Source of the DNA: Apis mellifera
Lineage: Eukaryota > Arthropoda > Insecta > Hymenoptera > Apidae
Assembly (NCBI RefSeq): GCF_003254395.2
Contig: NC_037645.1
Coordinates: 3,525,406-3,589,405, forward strand
Reading direction: 5' to 3'
Length of the DNA stretch: 64,000 nt
Shown here: piece after piece, positions 1 to 14,700 of the stretch
Position numbering within the stretch: the stretch's first letter is position 1
Layout of the letters: each line of letters opens with the position of its first letter
Notes under the pieces: model-generated
Told to the model about the DNA's origin: nothing
The model's database searches: none
What the model saw: only the letters and a program-made list of their open reading frames with translations
Made by a program: the position numbers and the translations under genes

Positions 1-3000
1 TTTCATATGTATGTTAATACGATTTCGTATTATGAAGAGATATATTATTACAAATATGAAACTTTCTGAAACTTTCTTTCAAACTTATACATCTGTCTGC
101 CCAACTTGTATCTATCATAAAATTTTAAATTCAAGAAATTTCATATTACAATAAATCAATGAATTTATGCAGAAGAATTTTGTGCATAATTTGAAAGTTT
201 GAAAGTTCTTCCGGAATAACGTTCTCTACAAGTCGAAAAGGATAAATACACCTCGAACGAAAGGGTTAAATAAATTCCCCGAGAGTCGTCGTTGTGCAAT
301 GGGATTAAATAAATCCAGTCTCGAAATTCATAGTTGCGTCAGCAAACAGTGACTCATGACCTCTCACGATCATTCCCATAACCCTGAATTAGAGGAATTA
401 ATTGTGAAAAAAGGGGGGAGGGGGAGAGATGGGAGGGCAGAGTTAAATGAAACCTTCGTCGATGGTATTGTGTTTCTCACGCTGGCACGCATAAACGAAA
501 GGAAAGAAATTCGCTCGAATTTGCAATTGTACGTTGGAAAAATTTCGTTCAAGATGGTTATGTAATAGGTTAACGTGATTAGAGGCAACACTTCTAAGGT
601 GCCGCTCTTCTCTTCGCTTTGATTGCCTTGTCTTTTGCTTCGGTTTCATCGCTTCTCTCATCTCTTCTTTCTTAAGAGTAAAAGAATCATTTTTACTCTT
701 TATAGTATAATTTGTTATAAGAAAATAATTAATTCATCGTTCTGCTTATAATGAATTGGCAAGGATAGAATTAATATTTCTTTTCTTTTCCCTTGTATCT
801 TCTTTGTATATATGTGTATAAATAGAATTTTAAATTCACCTTTGAAATTGTACTTTATAATGGAGAGATATATTACTTCATGTAATCTCAATGGAAGATT
901 GAAAAACGAACTGAAAGGGAAGCGTAGAATTATATTTATTAGAAATTTTAAATTATTGAGAATGTTGCAAATATTGAGAGGAGACAAATCTAAAGGTTTT
1001 GACGAAAATTCCATGTTTAATTTATCTGTAAAAAAATAAAAAAATTGTAATATCAATTTTAATGACAAATAAAAATTTAAACATCCACGGGAAAAAATCA
1101 ATCCATCAACCAATTTCATTCTGTCCAAATAATCTAATATTTTTTTACAATTTATTATTAATTTTTATTCTCTTAACACGATATTTATTAAAAAATATAA
1201 GCATCATAGCCATCTTGAGAGTGGTTTTAAAATCAGAGTACATTCTATCTCTAGTGTCTCGAGAATTTAGTTGTCACGCTATTTTATCGCTTCTCCGTTT
1301 ACGTCTTTAGAAACCTTTCGAACGTAAATCGCGAAGATTTGTTGTTTGCGCGACAAGGTTTAATCGAATTCTCGATAATGTGAGTTCATTTCATTCGTTT
1401 TTCCCTCCTCCCCCTCCCAACTCACCCTCTCCTTCGATTTTCCTCCGCTTCAAATCTTTCTATATATCCATTGCCCTATACAATTTATTTTTCTTTTTCC
1501 TTATATTGATCGAATAAATTTAAACGAATCTCACATTTTTATATTTCATTTCTAGTGAAAAAAAAAATAAATTTTTTCGTCCGATCGATTTTTAATGAGC
1601 TATTAATTTATCAATAATTTTAAAAAAACAAAAATAATATACGTTTTTGAAATTCTTTCTGCATGTATATCGTATTCGAACAGTGAAGATAAGCAATAGT
1701 TTGGCAAAATTCCCTAGACTCTTTTCATTTCAAATTTTTCACTAAATCATTCCTTTTCAATTCGAAATTTTTCCACCTTTTCCTTGTGATTTGACGATCA
1801 AAATATTCAAAGAAATGATATTATTCTCCCTTAAAAAAAAGAAATTATCGATATTCCTATAACTTTCCACAACTTTCCTTTAATTTTCCTTTAAGACTGC
1901 CAATAAGTCTCATTAATCGCGCCAGTCCTCCCAACGAATCAATGTCGGGGAAGCGATTTTAAGAAGAAAAATGGCGGAAAGACGTAAGCTTTCCGGTATA
2001 ATCGTAAAATCTAACGAAACCATCACTCCTTACCTATTTTGTCGTATTTAAAGTTTAATTAAATGACGCGAGGCTTTCCCTCCTGCTCAACACCGTGTAA
2101 TTAGATTTAAACGTGGCAGTTAAATTACAGGCTTTCGTTATTATTTATGTCTTCTCTCGTAGCCACTTACGACAAGATGCACTTACGACAAGAAAGAAAC
2201 GAGATGAGGATTGTTTACGGATAAACAAAGTGATCCACCTGAAGTTGCGCGCCATTTTTTCAAAGTATCATTACGAAATAAGCGATGAAGAAAAAGAAGA
2301 AGAAGAAGAAGAAATAAAAAGGGAATAAAAAAGAATAAAAGGAAAGAAAAAAGGAGATAAGTAAAAATAACGAAAAAAAAATAGGACATAAAAAAGGAAA
2401 TAAAGAAAGGAAGAAAAAATAATTTCTTTTACGATTTATAGTTCGACGGTGTTTCTTATATGTGATATATGGACGTTTATTGGTTGAATGTGTGTACGAC
2501 AAGTCGGTAGTATAAATTTTATTTCTTGTATAAATTTAACGTGATATGAATTTTGTTTTTTTGAAGCAAAATTTATTTTAAATTTATTAAAAATAATTTT
2601 GTTAAAATTATTTGATGGTAAAAAATTTGTTCTAAATCTGTTGAATAAATAATTTTGTTAGAAGTGATTAAAGGGTGGACATGAAAGAGGTTGAAAGGGT
2701 TGAAATTGAATTTTTTAAGATTTCATCGGAGACTAACTTTGTTTGATGATATAAAACTCCTTTTTTTTTTTTTTATTAATTAATGATACTTTAAGCTACT
2801 AAATTGAAAATATTAAAATATGATCTGTTGAAGAATATATATACCGATGAATAAAAAAATTTCTTCGTTAAAAATTTCTTTTTTTTAGCACATATAACTA
2901 TTTTTATTAATTCTATTGGAATTTATTGATATTTATTGAAGTATGCTTTTATAATTCTAAGTATTTTTATCTACATCATCTTTTACAAAGAGTTTTACTT

Positions 3001-4244
3001 AGTAATTGTTATACAATAAATATTTGTTGAAATATAAAACATGCTAAGATCGATTCATAAATCTATAAATATATTTTTATAAAATTGTTGGACAAATGAA
3101 TATTATTTATTTTTAAAATAAAATAGAAAGAATAGAAGATTTTTACATATAACCAGAAGGAATACAGGAACTGAATTCGAGAAATTATCATAAATCATAT
3201 TCTCTTTTTATCTTTACGATAATGTCTTTTCTCACTGTGGTGGAAATCGTTTCGAATAAGAAAGAAATGTAAATTCTTCCCTCGAATGGCCATTTTTCCA
3301 CCATGGTTAAATAAATGAAACTTTCGAGTATTTAAAGAATTTTCTCTTATTAATTGTTTCTATATATAGTTTAAGTTCTTAAATTCCTTTTTTAAATTTA
3401 TTACTTTATTATCATTATTTTTAAATTATTATTTTCGTATTATAATTTTTTATAATGCAGATTTTGAATGATAGAAAGAATGATTAAAATTAAAATGAAA
3501 TTATATAAAAAAAAAAAAAACAAACAAGCAAATAAACAAACATTGAATTATAGATTCATTTCATGGATTTAAAAGCGAGAGATTGATATTCGAAAACGAT
3601 TCTTTATAATTGTTAAAATCGATAAGTGAATTTTATTCATCGAAACATTTTTCCGGCGTTTTCAATTAAAAAGGAAAACATATTTCTTAAAAAAAAAAAT
3701 AATAAATGAATAAATAAAAAAACAACGAATGATAATTTAAAACATTTACATAAAAAAATAAATTTTTAGCAAAATATTTTTCGATTCCAAGAGAATTTTT
3801 AATAAATTATAATATATTTAAATCTGTCAATAGTATAATTAATTTATACACATTGGGAAAAATAAATAAAATAAAACAAAATGAAATGAAATAAAATAAA
3901 ATAAAAAAAACTAGCAGATGAATATTTAATTTATGTTTTCAAACACAAACATTAATTTTATGTCGAATAGATTTTCGAAACTTGATGAAACTTGTTTACA
4001 ATAAAAGAATTGATTCAATGTGTGATTTCTGGAAATATTAAAGAAACCTTTGAATCTGAAATTTAAATGATAGTTCACGATTGTGTTAGTGCGATAATTT
4101 CAGTGGGCTAAATCGAGCTTTGTCAGAGTTACAGAGTTGCAAGCCATAAATCGTGAACAATGTAAACTCGAAGAGTATTCCAATTCACAGCTGATATATA
4201 TTTTGTATTAATTATACGATTCTGATTCTAATTTCTATTTATAG
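1..4244. other. AT-rich non-coding stretch
   Basis: I see no supportable coding exon here. Short open frames have low-complexity Lys/Ile/Phe/Asn-rich translations expected from AT-rich DNA. Visible content is A/T homopolymers, a purine-rich GAA/GGAAA tract at about 2285-2420, and dispersed poly-A runs. Since the minus-strand gene starting at 15117 continues leftwards from 6918, part of this stretch may be its intron or hold later exons I did not recognise. A minus-strand frame at about 3220-3315 begins at an ATG and meets a GTGAGA-like donor, but nothing else supports it. Confidence 0.6.
2285..2420. repeat. GAA/purine-rich low-complexity tract
   Basis: The plus strand is almost pure purine. 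A short (GAA)n run near 2290-2312 is followed by interrupted GGAAA/AAAAG. Lysine/glutamate frames on one strand and phenylalanine/leucine frames on the other are shadows of this composition. Confidence 0.8.
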
Positions 4245-5443
4245 AAGGATTGTGGTAAACTGGGAACCAGTAAAGAGGGCATTATATGTGTAGAGAAAAT
4301 TTCTAGAAGTGAAATACTTCTGGTAAGTATCTCTTTTTATATAAGTATCTTATTTATTAATAAAACTATATAATCAAATATCAATCAAATATTTTACCAC
4401 AATATTCTACTATATTGTTGTAAATATTACTGTCAAAATATTGTTGTTATTCCATTAATGATGTTATTATTTGAAATATTCTGTGATACATCTATCAACA
4501 AAACAATAATCCAAAAATCAATATTATCATTACAAACATTGAAAGGGAAATTTGGAAGAAATGAAATTAAAAATAAATAAACTGTTTATATAAATAATAA
4601 TCATAAAAAATATTCAGTTAATAATTATCCTTGATTTGCAAGTAGTGTAATAAGTTTGCAAGTTTTCACGATAAAATTAGCTTTATAAATCAGAGATATA
4701 TACCTTATTTTTCAATAAATTCTCTATAATTCAAAGAATCATGCACTCCTATTTTCTTTCCATTGAACCTGTTTTCACATATTCTCAATTTATACATATA
4801 TATATATTCATTTACAACTACAAAACACAAAATATAAATATATTTGTCTGCACATTAACGAAAACACTCCATAAACTATTCTTTACAAAAGAAATAATGT
4901 CTTTTCCAATTCACAAAATTGATCTAATTGCAGAAAAGCAAAACTTTATTTATAAATGAATATACACACTATAATTCTTCATAAAAAAATCCATCTATAC
5001 TCTCAATCACAAAATCACACAACTATCAAAAATGCACTGTTGAAACAATTTATATCTCTTCCAGCTCATAAACTTTGTTACCTTAACATTCATATATATA
5101 TACAACAAATATTGTTCAAAAAAATTTATGAAAGATTCAATCCAAAACTACCACCTATATTTCCAATTATAGAATATACATATACAATCAATTCACGAGA
5201 AGTCCAAGAAACTTTTTATTAACGTTCGCCTACACACAGAAATCTGTGAAAGATGATGCACAAGGGTGGACCATTTCTCCTCAGCCCCTCATCCCCTGGC
5301 GCCAACATGCATCCGATTTGTTTCGATCGTATTCGCGATTCTTCCGCGTGTTGCACCGGCTGTACCCGTCGCATTCGGCGAACTGCATCCGCGGGAGAAA
5401 CGTGGAGTTGGCACCTGGCCAACCGAATTACGCAACGCGTTAA
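4245..5443 (+). other. candidate spliced transcript, two exons (4245-4322, 5240-5443)
   Basis: A 78-nt segment (4245-4322) is bounded by a good acceptor (TTTCTATTTATAG) and a consensus donor (GTAAGT), and exactly one frame is open across it (26 codons, beginning KDCGKLGTSK). The donor is in phase 0. A later acceptor (CCTACACACAG, exon from 5240) opens a 67-codon frame in the same phase, starting KSVKDDAQGW and stopping at 5443, inside a GC-rich island. Joined, they would give the C-terminal 93 residues of a protein whose start I cannot find. I recognise no domain. The pair could equally be a non-coding RNA or chance, because GC-rich islands open frames on both strands: two minus-strand frames overlap the second exon. 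Confidence 0.25.
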
Positions 5444-5720
5444 TTCGACGACCCAGACAGAATTGCACGCACGTTTAGTAGGAATGGGTCTCGTCTCCGT
5501 AGAGTCCAAGCCGTAGGCTTAGTTTTCGATAATTGCATCGAGTGTTTCGCTCGATAGCCGGTGCAAAGTGGATTAAACGCGGACCTTCGACTCGATTAAT
5601 CGTAGGAGGAGGCACGCGAGCACGGTTTCGCGCGATCGATCGGGTGTAATTGACGTCAAATCTCGCGAGGAGATCGCTGAGCGCGAGGGATGGGCGCGAT
5701 GGGGCCAGGTGTATATCATT
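5220..5720. promoter_or_regulatory. GC-rich island with a perfect CRE
   Basis: This block is near 50% GC within DNA of over 75% AT, with many CG dinucleotides. A perfect palindromic cAMP-response element core (TGACGTCA) is at 5651-5658, with GATCGATCG-type palindromes just upstream. Such islands in AT-rich insect genomes are often promoters, enhancers or exons. Which of these applies cannot be told from the sequence. Confidence 0.35.
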
Positions 5721-5825
5721 TTTCATTGTGTCGGGTCGGAATTTCGGGTTGGTGATGGAGAATTTCTGAATTGGTGAATTGATAAATTTAATCGAGAGAA
5801 AGAATACGGTGAGGAAGATAATCAT

Positions 5826-6917
5826 AGTGAGAGGTTATCTTTGATAATTTTTTACAACTTTAATGGAATAATTTTTGAAATAGTTTTGCTGAAACGAAAG
5901 GATTTTAGACGATTAACAAAAGTAGGGGTAAATAAATGTTCGCTAGCTCGTGAAGTTGATAAACAGTATTGTAATTTATAAGGAAACTAATTGTCTGTGA
6001 AACTGATAAACGATACTGTAATTTGTAAAGATTAAATGGCGCTAGAAAGCCGATAAAACTAAAATTCTTTACAGTGATAATTAACTAAAAGCTGTTTTCT
6101 TAAGTTAATATTGTTTTATATCCGTTTATCTTAAAATTGAATAATTAAAAAGCTTGTGCAAAATAAACAATTGCATTTAGAAGATCTACTGTTTAATTAT
6201 TTGTTGATTTATATTTTCATATAAGCTTTTTCATTTGTTTCATAATTAATTATAATCCTTTCTAGTAATTTTTTTAAAAATTGAACTTAAATTACTAGGA
6301 ATCACTTCATGTTTTCTCTTTTCTTTAGTGCTTTTACCTCTTTCAACATTTATCTTTGAAGCTATATTTCAATATTACAAAATCTTGACAATTAACATTA
6401 TATTATATTACAATTATATTATAAATTGTAAAACAAAATTAATGAAACAATTAACTAAAAAGTTTTTACAAAATAAAAATTTGATACATTGTAAATATAA
6501 TTACAGTTTTTCTTCTATTCAAATATAAATAATTGAAAACAGTAGAATAGTTTCTCTTTTATGCTCATTAAATAAATAAATAATTTATAAATTTATCACT
6601 ATGAATCTATCTAACTATTCAAAGTAATCGTGTAGAGAATTAAAACTTTCACTAGATTTGAATTAAGTTCTCTTTAACTTTAAGAGAACAGACAAAGTCT
6701 CTTATCTCGTTGTCTATCCAAGTTTCAGTCAAATTACGCATAATAAAATTAATATCACATTTAATAATTAAATTTTGACACGTGTTAGTAGATATATAAT
6801 ATTATATATAATAATATCATATATAATAATAATATTACTAATATTAACCTTAGGAAAAAAACCTTTTTTCATAAGTTCTTCCTAAATTGTACATTTTTAA
6901 TACTATAAAAGACTTAC
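5826..6917. other. AT-rich stretch without a recognised gene
   Basis: No exon is recognised. It contains an AT-palindromic run at about 6790-6835 built from TATATAATATTA units. As the region directly downstream of the donor at 6917 on the minus strand, it is probably intron of the signal-peptide gene. Confidence 0.55.
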
Positions 6918-9900
6918 CACTGTATCTGGTATTTGGCATATAGGAGAAAACCATTTCTGTTCGGTTGAAGAGAGTGATGAATAAATGGTATTTTCCATCG
7001 GCATTGGAACGAGGCATAGTCGTGCCTTCTATGAGTCTGGAACATTTTAATGCATTTGTGCTCGTTATTACCGCCAACAGCAACAAAAATCTGCGAATGT
7101 CCCTTAAGCTTCTTATTCCCTGTAAAAAAAAAAAGTTTATCGATGAAGTTACTTTGATAAATAACTATTATTATTCAAAATAAATTTCTTTCTTATTTAT
7201 ACAAGATAAAAAATTTTATTAACTTTATTAAACAACGGACAAAATATTCCTATGATAAGCCATTGGTATTAAGTCATTATATTTCAATTTTCTAAACTCT
7301 TGGTCCTGAAAAATAAAAGAAAAATCGTGATAAATAGAGAGAAGTGAAAATGACATCTCGGTTTTTCCCTGGCCATTGTTTTGATTAATGATTGAATTCG
7401 TACGGTATTCGTTTGTAAATTATCTAAAATCGGTGCAGTAAATAAAAATGATAGGTCTCAAGCGGGATTAGGATCGGAAACCGATTGACCTAATTTATCC
7501 TCGAGCATCCAGATGGTCGCATTCTGCGAGTTTTCATTTCACGTGAATGGAAGGGACTTCGTTTCTCTCTTCTACCCTCAGGTCACACAGGGGAAAAACG
7601 AAATATTCTATACCTATTGTACGTACGTTTGTTCGTGCTTTCGTCATATGTGGTATAAAAAACTATGAGGAAACAATTCGTGCAATAACGAAAATGGTCT
7701 ACAATCACGGTCCATTTATAAATTTTTACCAATCTCTTTTGAGACACAATTTCTTTTCATAGTAACCAAATAACTTGCAATCTCTTTTCTTACAATCATA
7801 TATAAAAATGTAGTAATACATGTCTTTTAATAATGAATATATAAAATGAATTAATATTTTATGAATTACATTTATTCCATTATACTTCCATTTAATTATA
7901 AAAAATGAATAAACGTTGAAAATTTTCATTATAAATAAATAATTGTGAATAAATTTTAAGATGTAGACTGTAAAATATAATAATTATGATAAATATGAAC
8001 ATAGATGTTCATTGATATAGATTATATAGAATATTGTATTGTTAGATGAATTATTTTATATTGAAAATTAAGAGATATATCTAAGGTATCATATAAATGA
8101 AATTGTGTCATGATATTACGTTCGTGGATTATGCAAAGGGATTATAACTGAGAGGTTGATAAAGTGATACAAGTCAATGAAGTAAGAGACCCAAGGATCC
8201 TTCATTGTGATTCTGTACAATGCTCGTACATTGTGTCAGAAATTTATGACACATATATTGCAAATGTACAGGATATTAATAAGTTATTTCATATGTTGAA
8301 AATAATAAATAATAAATAATCTAAATTGATCAATTCTTTAGAATAATATTATTATTATAATTTAGAATAATATTATTAAATTTGAAAAGTTTATTTCAAT
8401 CATATTTTTGTACTAAAAAATCAAGGTTCATTCAAGAAACAAATTTGATTATTTCAAAGCATTTGCATAAAAGTTTTATATATTTGTACAAAAATTCATC
8501 TGTTTATTAAATAAAAAAAAAATAGAAATATTCTTTCTAATTCTAAATCTTCTAAATTCTTTCTAAATCTCTTGTCTAACTAGAGTAAATTTACTATTAT
8601 CACGGCCATTTGAGGCATGGAAATGTGATCATGTTACATGAACAATGGAACAGTAACGGAATAGAATGAACCAATATGTAACTAACATGAGAAACCGAGG
8701 AATAGACTAACGTCGACGAACTAGTGGACTTTCGTGGACGAAATGGGTGTCTAGAAACCGCACAGTGTGTCACCAGGGAAGTCATGGACGAACTACTGAG
8801 AACCACAAGCTTGAATTAATAAGTACTATTCCACTGATGAGGAAGTCACAAAGGAAATATCATAAACGAATTAATATCGAATTATCATTGAAGAATAAAA
8901 CATAAAATAAATTAAATAATAATATATATAATATACATAATGTATAAATTAATATTAGTTTTTATTGACATCTAAGATATTGAAATGAAGAGAAAAATCA
9001 GTCATTTTGAATTTCTCAAATCACTCAAATTGAATAAACATATTTCTATGATTAAACTTTGAAATATAAGCAGCAAAATTTGATAATTAAATCAGAAATG
9101 ACCTGTATCAATAGATTTAATTTTATTTAATCCTCGTTATTGAATCGAGAGTCTTAACCTATTATAATTAAGAAATTATAATAACAATAATAATAATAGT
9201 AAATAAAGAAATAATAGAAATAAAATATCGAATATTTTCCAAAATATTATATGTTTCGTAGAAGAAAAAAAAATAGAAAACAGTATTTACAGGTACAATA
9301 AAATATCTATATTCAATACCATAGTCGTTGTATAAAAGAGATGCAAGACGTTTTAGATTTTTGCAAGCATTCGAATGCTTTCACGACTTACTATGCTTAC
9401 GTGTTCCATTCAATCGGTCGATAACACGATTTTCTCTTACATAATTTTCAAGGCTTATTCATTGACGTTTGCCTTGATGAAGATCTTGGCCGTGGCGATT
9501 GCAGCAAATCCGTTTACATGACCGAGAAAGACTCAATGTCGTAACAACGACTTATAACAGACGATGAGTCACGAACTAGAAGAGATGAGAAATGTTTTGC
9601 GTGATAGCTTTCAAATGGTTGCAAAGATTTTCATGGAATATTCTATCTTATGAATTAAAAATCATTTCATGATTCAATCTAGAATCTTAAAAACTTTTTT
9701 AAATTTATGCATAAAAATTATTAATATTGTAAAATATAAAAAATGTATTATATAAAATTATAACCTTATTATTGTTCGTTAGAAATATTTGGAACTGAAT
9801 TCTTAATTAGATTCTTTAGATTAATTAGATTCTTAATTAAAATAATGAAAAAAATTACTTTTAACTTTGTTAAATACGAAGTAAATTCGATGGAATCACT

Positions 9901-11662
9901 AATTTTTTACATTAACTTGTATAATATAAAATAATGAAATACGTTTACACCATTAGATACTACTATAGTCATATTATAGTCAAAATATACAAGTGATATA
10001 AAAAATTTTACATATTGAATTTACATAGTAATAAATATATAAATAATAATTAATGCTAATTTAATTATATATTTATTACTAAATATAATTTAAATTTAAA
10101 TTATTATCTATTATCTATTATCTATCAAATGTATCTACTATCTATCATCAAATGTTTCATTATTTGATTATTAAATAATTTATAATATTATAATCTTGTC
10201 TCCAAAAATAAATTATTAAAAAATTATTAAAAAATATTAAAAAATTCAATTTCACATTTATTGCATGATATATCATTTTAAAACATAAATAGTTTATTAT
10301 AATTTAGGTTATGTTATCCTTTATCTTCTACGTTCAATTATTATTGATCTCGTCTATTCATTTAGCGATGAAAATAAAATAAATTCATATAATATTTTAT
10401 AAGAATATTTAAAATATTATTCGAATCATATTTTGTGATTTTCTAATTAACATTTTGCAAGGAAAATTTTTATAACATATATTGCTACACAATGTTTAAA
10501 AAGAAAAAAATCGATTAAAAAAAAACATCGTATCTTAGAAAACTTATATAAATCACGATTAAATAATTTTATGTAACATTATATCACTTTGAACTTTAAA
10601 CAAAACACTGCAATTAATTTTTAGATAAACTAATATATTTGAAAATACATGCTTACATAATAAAGACGAAATTTAATGTAGAAACTTACAAGATTAATTA
10701 TCAATTATCTTAATCAAGATTCATTATCTTCACAGAGCAAATATAATAATAATTAACTAAATTGATTACCCATTTAATCATGCGATAAAAGCTGTCGTGA
10801 CGATGCGAATCTCCATTTCACTCGTGTTATGTCTCGTTAATTACGTAATAACGTCACGTCGTGCAACAAAGCAAAATTTGGTGGTTATTATATGATCTAC
10901 AATACGAAATGTCACTTTATCGGCTTCTATTAAATTAGAATATGAATATTCTGCGATGAAGCACGTGAATGCCGGTTAGACTGATGTTGCCAACACGTGC
11001 GCGAAAACATGTGTCCGTACTACTACTTTGGACGTCTATACACGTACGACAGTTACTGACTAACTCATCTTGGCAAAGATGTAGCGTCATGCATCGCGTT
11101 TCTTTCCCGCTTTCTCTTTGTTGATGTATGATGTACTATATAGTTTGTGATATATAAGGTTTTATTATTATAAGTTACTATTTTTCTAATAAATGGTAAG
11201 TATAAAATATATATATATATAAAAAAAGAAAGAAAAAAATTATTTTTTTTCTAAATAATATAATAAAAAGTGGAATTAATTTTTGTCACGAATGCATAAG
11301 GTTCGAATTGAATAAGGTTAGGTATAAATGAGATAATTTAAATATTTTATATTATTGCATTAAATAATATGAATATACATATTTCTCATTAATATAACAT
11401 ATTCGATATAATTATATAAAATATATTGAATTTTATAAATCTTTTTTTGTCTAAGATATATTAATTAATAAATCGATATATTTCTAACCAATCTACCATA
11501 AATAATATTTTTAATAATCTTTAATAATATTTATATAATAAGGTTAAAATTAAAAAATATTAAATTCCTGAATATTTTCCTCGATATTTCAATTACTTTA
11601 TTGTCTAGTTTTATCATATTTATACTTAATATATATCATATCTTTTTTTCTTTTGTGGAATT

Positions 11663-11719
<57 letters not shown>

Positions 11720-14700
11720 CATTACGAAAATGAACTCGTCACTAGAAGGATTCATACTGACTACAATTCTCGCAAATATTATCTAATTATCCTTTCTTAT
11801 ACATATATATTTAATTTAATCTCTTATTCTAATATATAAGATACAAATCTTACCTGTTAAATAATCTTACCTAATGAAAAAATGAATTCAAGACGAAATC
11901 TTTTTTTCTTTTTCTTTCTTTTCTACTAAATACGTTACATCAAAATATCTCTAAAATAATCGATTGTTGTTCGATTATTTTAATTTTCACTTTCATATCG
12001 ATTTATTATCGATATTAAAACAATTTTCGAATAAATTAATTATATTTTTAAATATATATAATATAAGGCAATTGTAATACAATTTTAAGATTTTTAATAA
12101 CAAAATGCTATTGCAAAAGATGAAAATTCTTTGAAATGTCGACAGATCTTTATCTCGAAGGCACTATTCAATTTTTTTCACCAGAATTGAGGATAGAACC
12201 TAAATTACCCCTATTATACGTCAGTAGGTGAGGAAACGTGGTTGGGAGATGGTTGGAGTGGAATAAAAAGTGAGAATAAAAGAGAAAGGGGCTTCGAGGA
12301 TTGCATCGAGCAGAATGAAACTGCGAGCGACAGATTGTGAGAACTGCCAATACGTCATTCGAATGTCAATAAGTCGAAGGAAGACGGTTTTAACCATTTC
12401 AATTGTTGTAATTTTTAGAAATTTTGCTATTAAATTTTGCTATTAAATAAAAATTTTTTAAAATTGATCAATTAATTTAACATCTATATAATTTTTTTGT
12501 AAGATCATGTTTTCATAAAAACATCTATTATTTTTGTAAATTTGTTGATAAGTATTAGATAATAATTTATTTTATTTTATTAAAAATAAATTTATATATT
12601 TAATTTTTCAGGACCATAAAATTAATATTATTCAACTTACAAAAAAGGATTGAAATCGTCAATATAAAATATAAAATTATACAATTGGATATTCATATAT
12701 TTATCACATGTCTATTATTGTAAATGCAAAGATTTTTCAAATGGAAACGGATATTCAAATTAAACTCTGATTGCTTTTACTTTTTTTGAAATATGGTTGA
12801 ATAATTTAGAAAATAACAATAAATGATATTCAATCAAATATCGGAAAGAAAACACTTATGGTTTGTGGATTTAATTCTTAAAATAAAATTTTAATTTTTT
12901 TCTAAATTTAAATTATTTGTTTTAAATGTATTTTCTTAAAAATAATGATTTTTAAGATAAAAAATTAATAAAATATTTCATTTTCTATTTCTTAATTCTG
13001 TACATATTTTGTTTCAATTTTAATTATATTATTATTTTGTTTTTTTAATTAATATATATAACAACAATTAATTTTTTTATTAACTTTTATCTTTATTATA
13101 TAGTTAAAAGCATTGTGTTAAAATCTAAAATACGACAAAATCTTGAGTAACCTGAAAAAGATGTTTTATCTTTCGCAACTTTCGAAGAAGATCAAAATGA
13201 ACAGAAACATGGTTCTCTACTAAAATGATTGATGATCAAATGGGAGAAGAAAAGAAGCAGATCAATTTTATATCATTTACGAAACAGTTTTGTGAAGTTC
13301 AAAAGAAATTTCAGACATTAAAAAATTTATTATTACGGTATTATTTTCCTTTTATTTTCGTTTAAACACGTTTCTCTATTATAAAATTTTTATTGAATAC
13401 TACTAATTTTTTTGTGTCCATTCTTAAATTTAATGTTATTATATATAAGTTTTCATATAAATTAATTTTTTTAATAATTTTTGAACTGAAAAATGATAAT
13501 ATTACATTTCAAATATGATATTATTATAAGTAAAATTATTAAAATTATTAATAATAATTAATTTAGTCTAAAGCTTCTTATATTAATTCCTGTTAAACAT
13601 TATGATTATTATGTTTAACATACTACTTCCAATTTCATACAAATTTGAGTGAAAATTTTTCTGCAATGATAATATCAAATAATATCATTTAATTCCTCAA
13701 GTGAAACTGTAATTTTTATCAAAAGCATTCTATTTTTATCAAAAGCATTTCTATTTTTTATTCTATCTCGTAATTTTTTTGATAACAAATATTTTATTTG
13801 TGAAAAATTGAAATATATTTGGTGTCATATAGTTCTTGTAAAAATAGAATAAAAGTTTTTTGAATAATTTGTTTCACCACAATCAGATTTATTTTTGATA
13901 TTTCTTTTTCTCTTTTCAATTTTCACAAAATTATTAAAAAAACATTTAAAAGTTATTTCTGCAAAAATTTGTCATATTGCAAAAATATTTTAATGCATAT
14001 TGGAAATAATTGTAGGAAAAATATTATTTTATTTATTATGAAACATATACGTCATATTAAGTCATTTCAGAGGTCATTGCCAGTCTACACCCTTGTTGCA
14101 CTCGTGACCTTTTCCACTAGGCACTCGGTAAATCATGTGCATGTGCGAATCGATATTTGCATAATATTTGCGCTTTAATGATTCAATAATTTCAATTAAA
14201 TCTAATTTCGCATTATTAATATCATCTTAGAATTAATTATTGACATAATCTTAAATAAAATTGAATCTGAATAGGATATTATTTATTTCTTTGAGAAAAA
14301 TTTAATAATAAATATTATGATATATTTATTAATATAAAACTTTATAAAACAAAATAATGAATCTAATAAACTATGTTGGAAAACTTTAAATCTGACATTT
14401 AAATGAAAATATGATTTAACTATTGATTTAAATTATCAATTTATTTCAAACACTTTATTTTAAATTTAGCTATTAAATAATTTATTTCTATTAATATCAT
14501 ATTTTACTGATATTTTTAATTTTTAAAAAGTGATTGGAATAAACAAATTAATAATTTAGATATGTTAAAGGATGAAAATTTTAAGTTAAATGCAAATTTT
14601 CTAAAGAATTTGCAAAAAATCTATTTTTTCATATGTAAATTAAATAAATGAAAATATAACATTGTACATTTTTCAATTTATTTCAATTTAAATTGACAAT

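Noticed and set aside
5475..5825. 116-residue minus frame over the CRE island
   Set aside because: No splice partner with the signal-peptide gene was convincing and no domain is visible.
11295..11330. GGTTCGAATT, similar to a tRNA T-loop
   Set aside because: No acceptor stem, D-arm or anticodon arm at the right spacing upstream.
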